From Bog-950 sp046329535 (GTDB lineage: Bacteria; Bacteroidota; Bacteroidia; Chitinophagales; LD1): a DNA stretch of 64,000 nt. The DNA lies in contig JAXLUN010000004.1 in assembly GCA_046329535.1 (NCBI GenBank), positions 459,532 to 523,531 on the forward strand, written 5' to 3'. Below are positions 62,635-64,000 of the stretch, piece after piece (the first letter of the stretch is position 1; each line of letters starts with the position of its first letter). A program made the position numbers and the translations under genes. The notes under the pieces were generated by a model, which saw only the letters and a list, made by a program, of their open reading frames with translations, did not search any database and was not told the DNA's origin.

Positions 62635-62648
62635 AATCAGAAAATTGT

Positions 62649-63971
62649 TTAGTTGCTAAGCGTGGAATGTTGAATGGTATTCATCAAATCGTGCCAAACA
62701 TGTTTCGGGTTGCGCTCCACTTCATTCAGTGTTTCTTCCATTTCACGAAGCAGAAATGATTCATTCTCGTCATATACATCACCTTGTAAAAAGCGAATGA
62801 CTTCTAACCGGTACTTCGGGCTTTTTACAAACCAGGTAAACAACAGGTGCAAACGATAATACATGGTTATAAATCGGTACCAATTTCTACAACCGGCATT
62901 CATGATACGCTCATAATCAGCAAAAGCTTCTCTTTTTAAGTTGCCGGAAGCAAAGGCTTTGATAATGGAATCGGCAGCAAATCGGGCACTGTTCAGGGCA
63001 ATGCTGACTCCGCTGGAGAAGATAGGGTCTACGTATCTGGCAGCATCGCCAGAAAGTACAAAGCGGTCACCCGCCATCTGTTTCATACTATAGCTGTAAT
63101 CTGCTTCAAGGGTAAAAGGCTTCATTCTTTGAGCACGTTGTATTCGGCCCGCCAGCTCAAAGTTATGTCCCAGAAATTCGTTGAAAATTCCTTCCAGATT
63201 ATCGGCTCTTCCTTTAATGTGTTTTTTAGATGTAACTAAACCTATACTGGTAATTTCATTGGTAATAGGAATCTGCCATATCCAGGTATGATGAAACGGC
63301 AGGTGATGGATAAAGATGTAATCTTTCAATTCTTTTTCGTTGCGCTCAAAATTTTTGTACCAGCTGTGTATGGCAAACTGATCAAACAATGGATCTGAAA
63401 TTTTTAATTGCAATCGGGAGCCAAGATGAGTATCTCTGCCACTGGCATCTACCACCATTTTTGCTTTAAATTGTTGAACGGTTTCATCTCGTTTTACATC
63501 CAGTGTCACATATTCCGGATTAGAAAAGTCGGTAGCCTGTACACCGGCATTTTGATAAACTGTTGCTCCTAGTCGTGATGAATTCTTGAGTAATAGGTCG
63601 TCAAACTTTGAACGGTCAACATGAAAGGTATATTCCTTGTAGGCATCGGGTTGTACCCGCTCGTTAAAAAGAATATCTACCCGTTCCAGAATATCCATTC
63701 CCTTAAAGTCATGGTTCACGTTAGCCTGCGAATTGTTAGTGGTCCAGGCGGCTCCGTATTTTCTTAAAAAACCAGCCTGTTCCAATTGTTCGAATAAGCC
63801 CAACTCATTTAATACACGGTTAACCGATGGAACCAACGATTCACCCACATGCGGGCGTGGGAATATCTTTTTTTCTAACACCAGTACTTTCAGGTCGGCT
63901 TTAGCCAGATAAGAAGCTACCGAAGAACCAGCCGGACCTCCACCAATGACAGCTACATCATATATTTCCAT
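62649..63971 (-). CDS. FAD-dependent oxidoreductase of the tryptophan-halogenase-like family
   Basis: This 440-residue flavoprotein has the N-terminal FAD Rossmann motif (VAVIGGGPAGSSVA, 6-19), then the group-specific RPHVGESLVPSV, and the later FAD contact AGDRFVLSGDAARYVDPIFSSG (read in parts, about 304-325). It also has Lys71 in FLRKYGAAW and the WxWxIP motif (Trp230-Ile-Trp232-Gln-Ile-Pro235), both associated with flavin-dependent halogenases, so a halogenase is possible. Related non-halogenating monooxygenases or reductases in Bacteroidota pigment clusters share much of this. The start ATG 63971 lies 29 bases from the window edge, and the upstream context is not visible. Confidence 0.8.
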   Translation of the reverse strand: MEIYDVAVIGGGPAGSSVASYLAKADLKVLVLEKKIFPRPHVGESLVPSVNRVLNELGLFEQLEQAGFLRKYGAAWTTNNSQANVNHDFKGMDILERVDILFNERVQPDAYKEYTFHVDRSKFDDLLLKNSSRLGATVYQNAGVQATDFSNPEYVTLDVKRDETVQQFKAKMVVDASGRDTHLGSRLQLKISDPLFDQFAIHSWYKNFERNEKELKDYIFIHHLPFHHTWIWQIPITNEITSIGLVTSKKHIKGRADNLEGIFNEFLGHNFELAGRIQRAQRMKPFTLEADYSYSMKQMAGDRFVLSGDAARYVDPIFSSGVSIALNSARFAADSIIKAFASGNLKREAFADYERIMNAGCRNWYRFITMYYRLHLLFTWFVKSPKYRLEVIRFLQGDVYDENESFLLREMEETLNEVERNPKHVWHDLMNTIQHSTLSN

Positions 63972-64000
63972 ACAGCGTATATTTTGAATGCAAGAATAAA

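Overview
The window is a stretch of chromosome from a member of the Bacteroidota. The evidence is: three secreted proteins with the type IX secretion (T9SS) C-terminal sorting domain (the 'YPNP/FPNP ... GxYxxxxxxxxxxxxxKxxxx' layout), a type III glutamine synthetase, a Bacteroidota-type LptD, an Lnb-type (DUF4105) protein, SprB repeats, TAnnTTTG-like -7 promoter boxes, and an AT-rich, gene-dense layout with few Shine-Dalgarno sequences. I see no phage, insertion sequence, integron or CRISPR array. The window looks like ordinary core chromosome with small accessory cassettes.

Layout. 1-8.6 kb: the 3' end of lptD, a small secreted Cys-containing protein, a SulP transporter/beta-carbonic anhydrase pair, and a three-gene type I secretion-like operon (ABC protein, HlyD-type adaptor, TolC-type channel) whose ABC ATPase domain has lost most catalytic motifs. 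8.6-11.5 kb (minus): a metal, probably copper, cassette of a small HYC_CC_PP-like Cys/His protein, a TonB-dependent receptor and a secreted HMA-domain protein. 11.5-20.7 kb (plus): a TauE/SafE permease, a DUF4139 protein, MnmD, and an AddAB-like helicase-nuclease pair. 20.7-23.9 kb (minus): a secreted protein of unknown function, an esterase-like hydrolase, Lnb-like and YqgE. 24-38 kb (plus): a Calx-beta T9SS protein, TauE/SafE plus an FAD protein, purL, a SprB-repeat T9SS protein, and a large TPR protein coupled to a beta-barrel protein. 38-45 kb (minus): a SirB1-like protein, topA, tRNA-Met, an MBL hydrolase, ribH, a membrane TPR protein and pdhA. 45-48 kb (plus): recF and a PKD-domain T9SS protein. 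48-50.3 kb (minus): the cysE-cysK operon with a leader. 50.4-55.5 kb: a thiolase, several unknown secreted proteins, a DUF1254/DUF1214 pair and tRNA-Ala. 55.5-64 kb: type III glutamine synthetase, a lipase-like hydrolase, a PAS histidine kinase with a single-domain response regulator, an OmpR-type regulator and a halogenase-like flavoprotein.

The most notable finding lies upstream of cysE-cysK. A 23-codon open reading frame contains five consecutive cysteine codons. It is followed by an intrinsic terminator (9-bp stem plus a long U tract) that ends immediately before the cysE start codon. A segment overlapping the codons just after the Cys run can pair either with the sequence next to the Cys run or with the 5' arm of the terminator. 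This is the full 1:2 / 2:3 / 3:4 logic of a ribosome-stalling transcription attenuator that senses charged tRNA-Cys in front of the two cysteine-biosynthesis genes.

Other points of interest are the degenerate ATPase in the type I secretion-like operon, two tRNA genes whose 3' ends form one arm of a long inverted repeat with a common core, and an identical TACTTTAG-N4-ATG arrangement upstream of the Cys leader and of the metal cassette, which suggests near-leaderless transcripts. All functional assignments are from reading the sequence; no database search was run.
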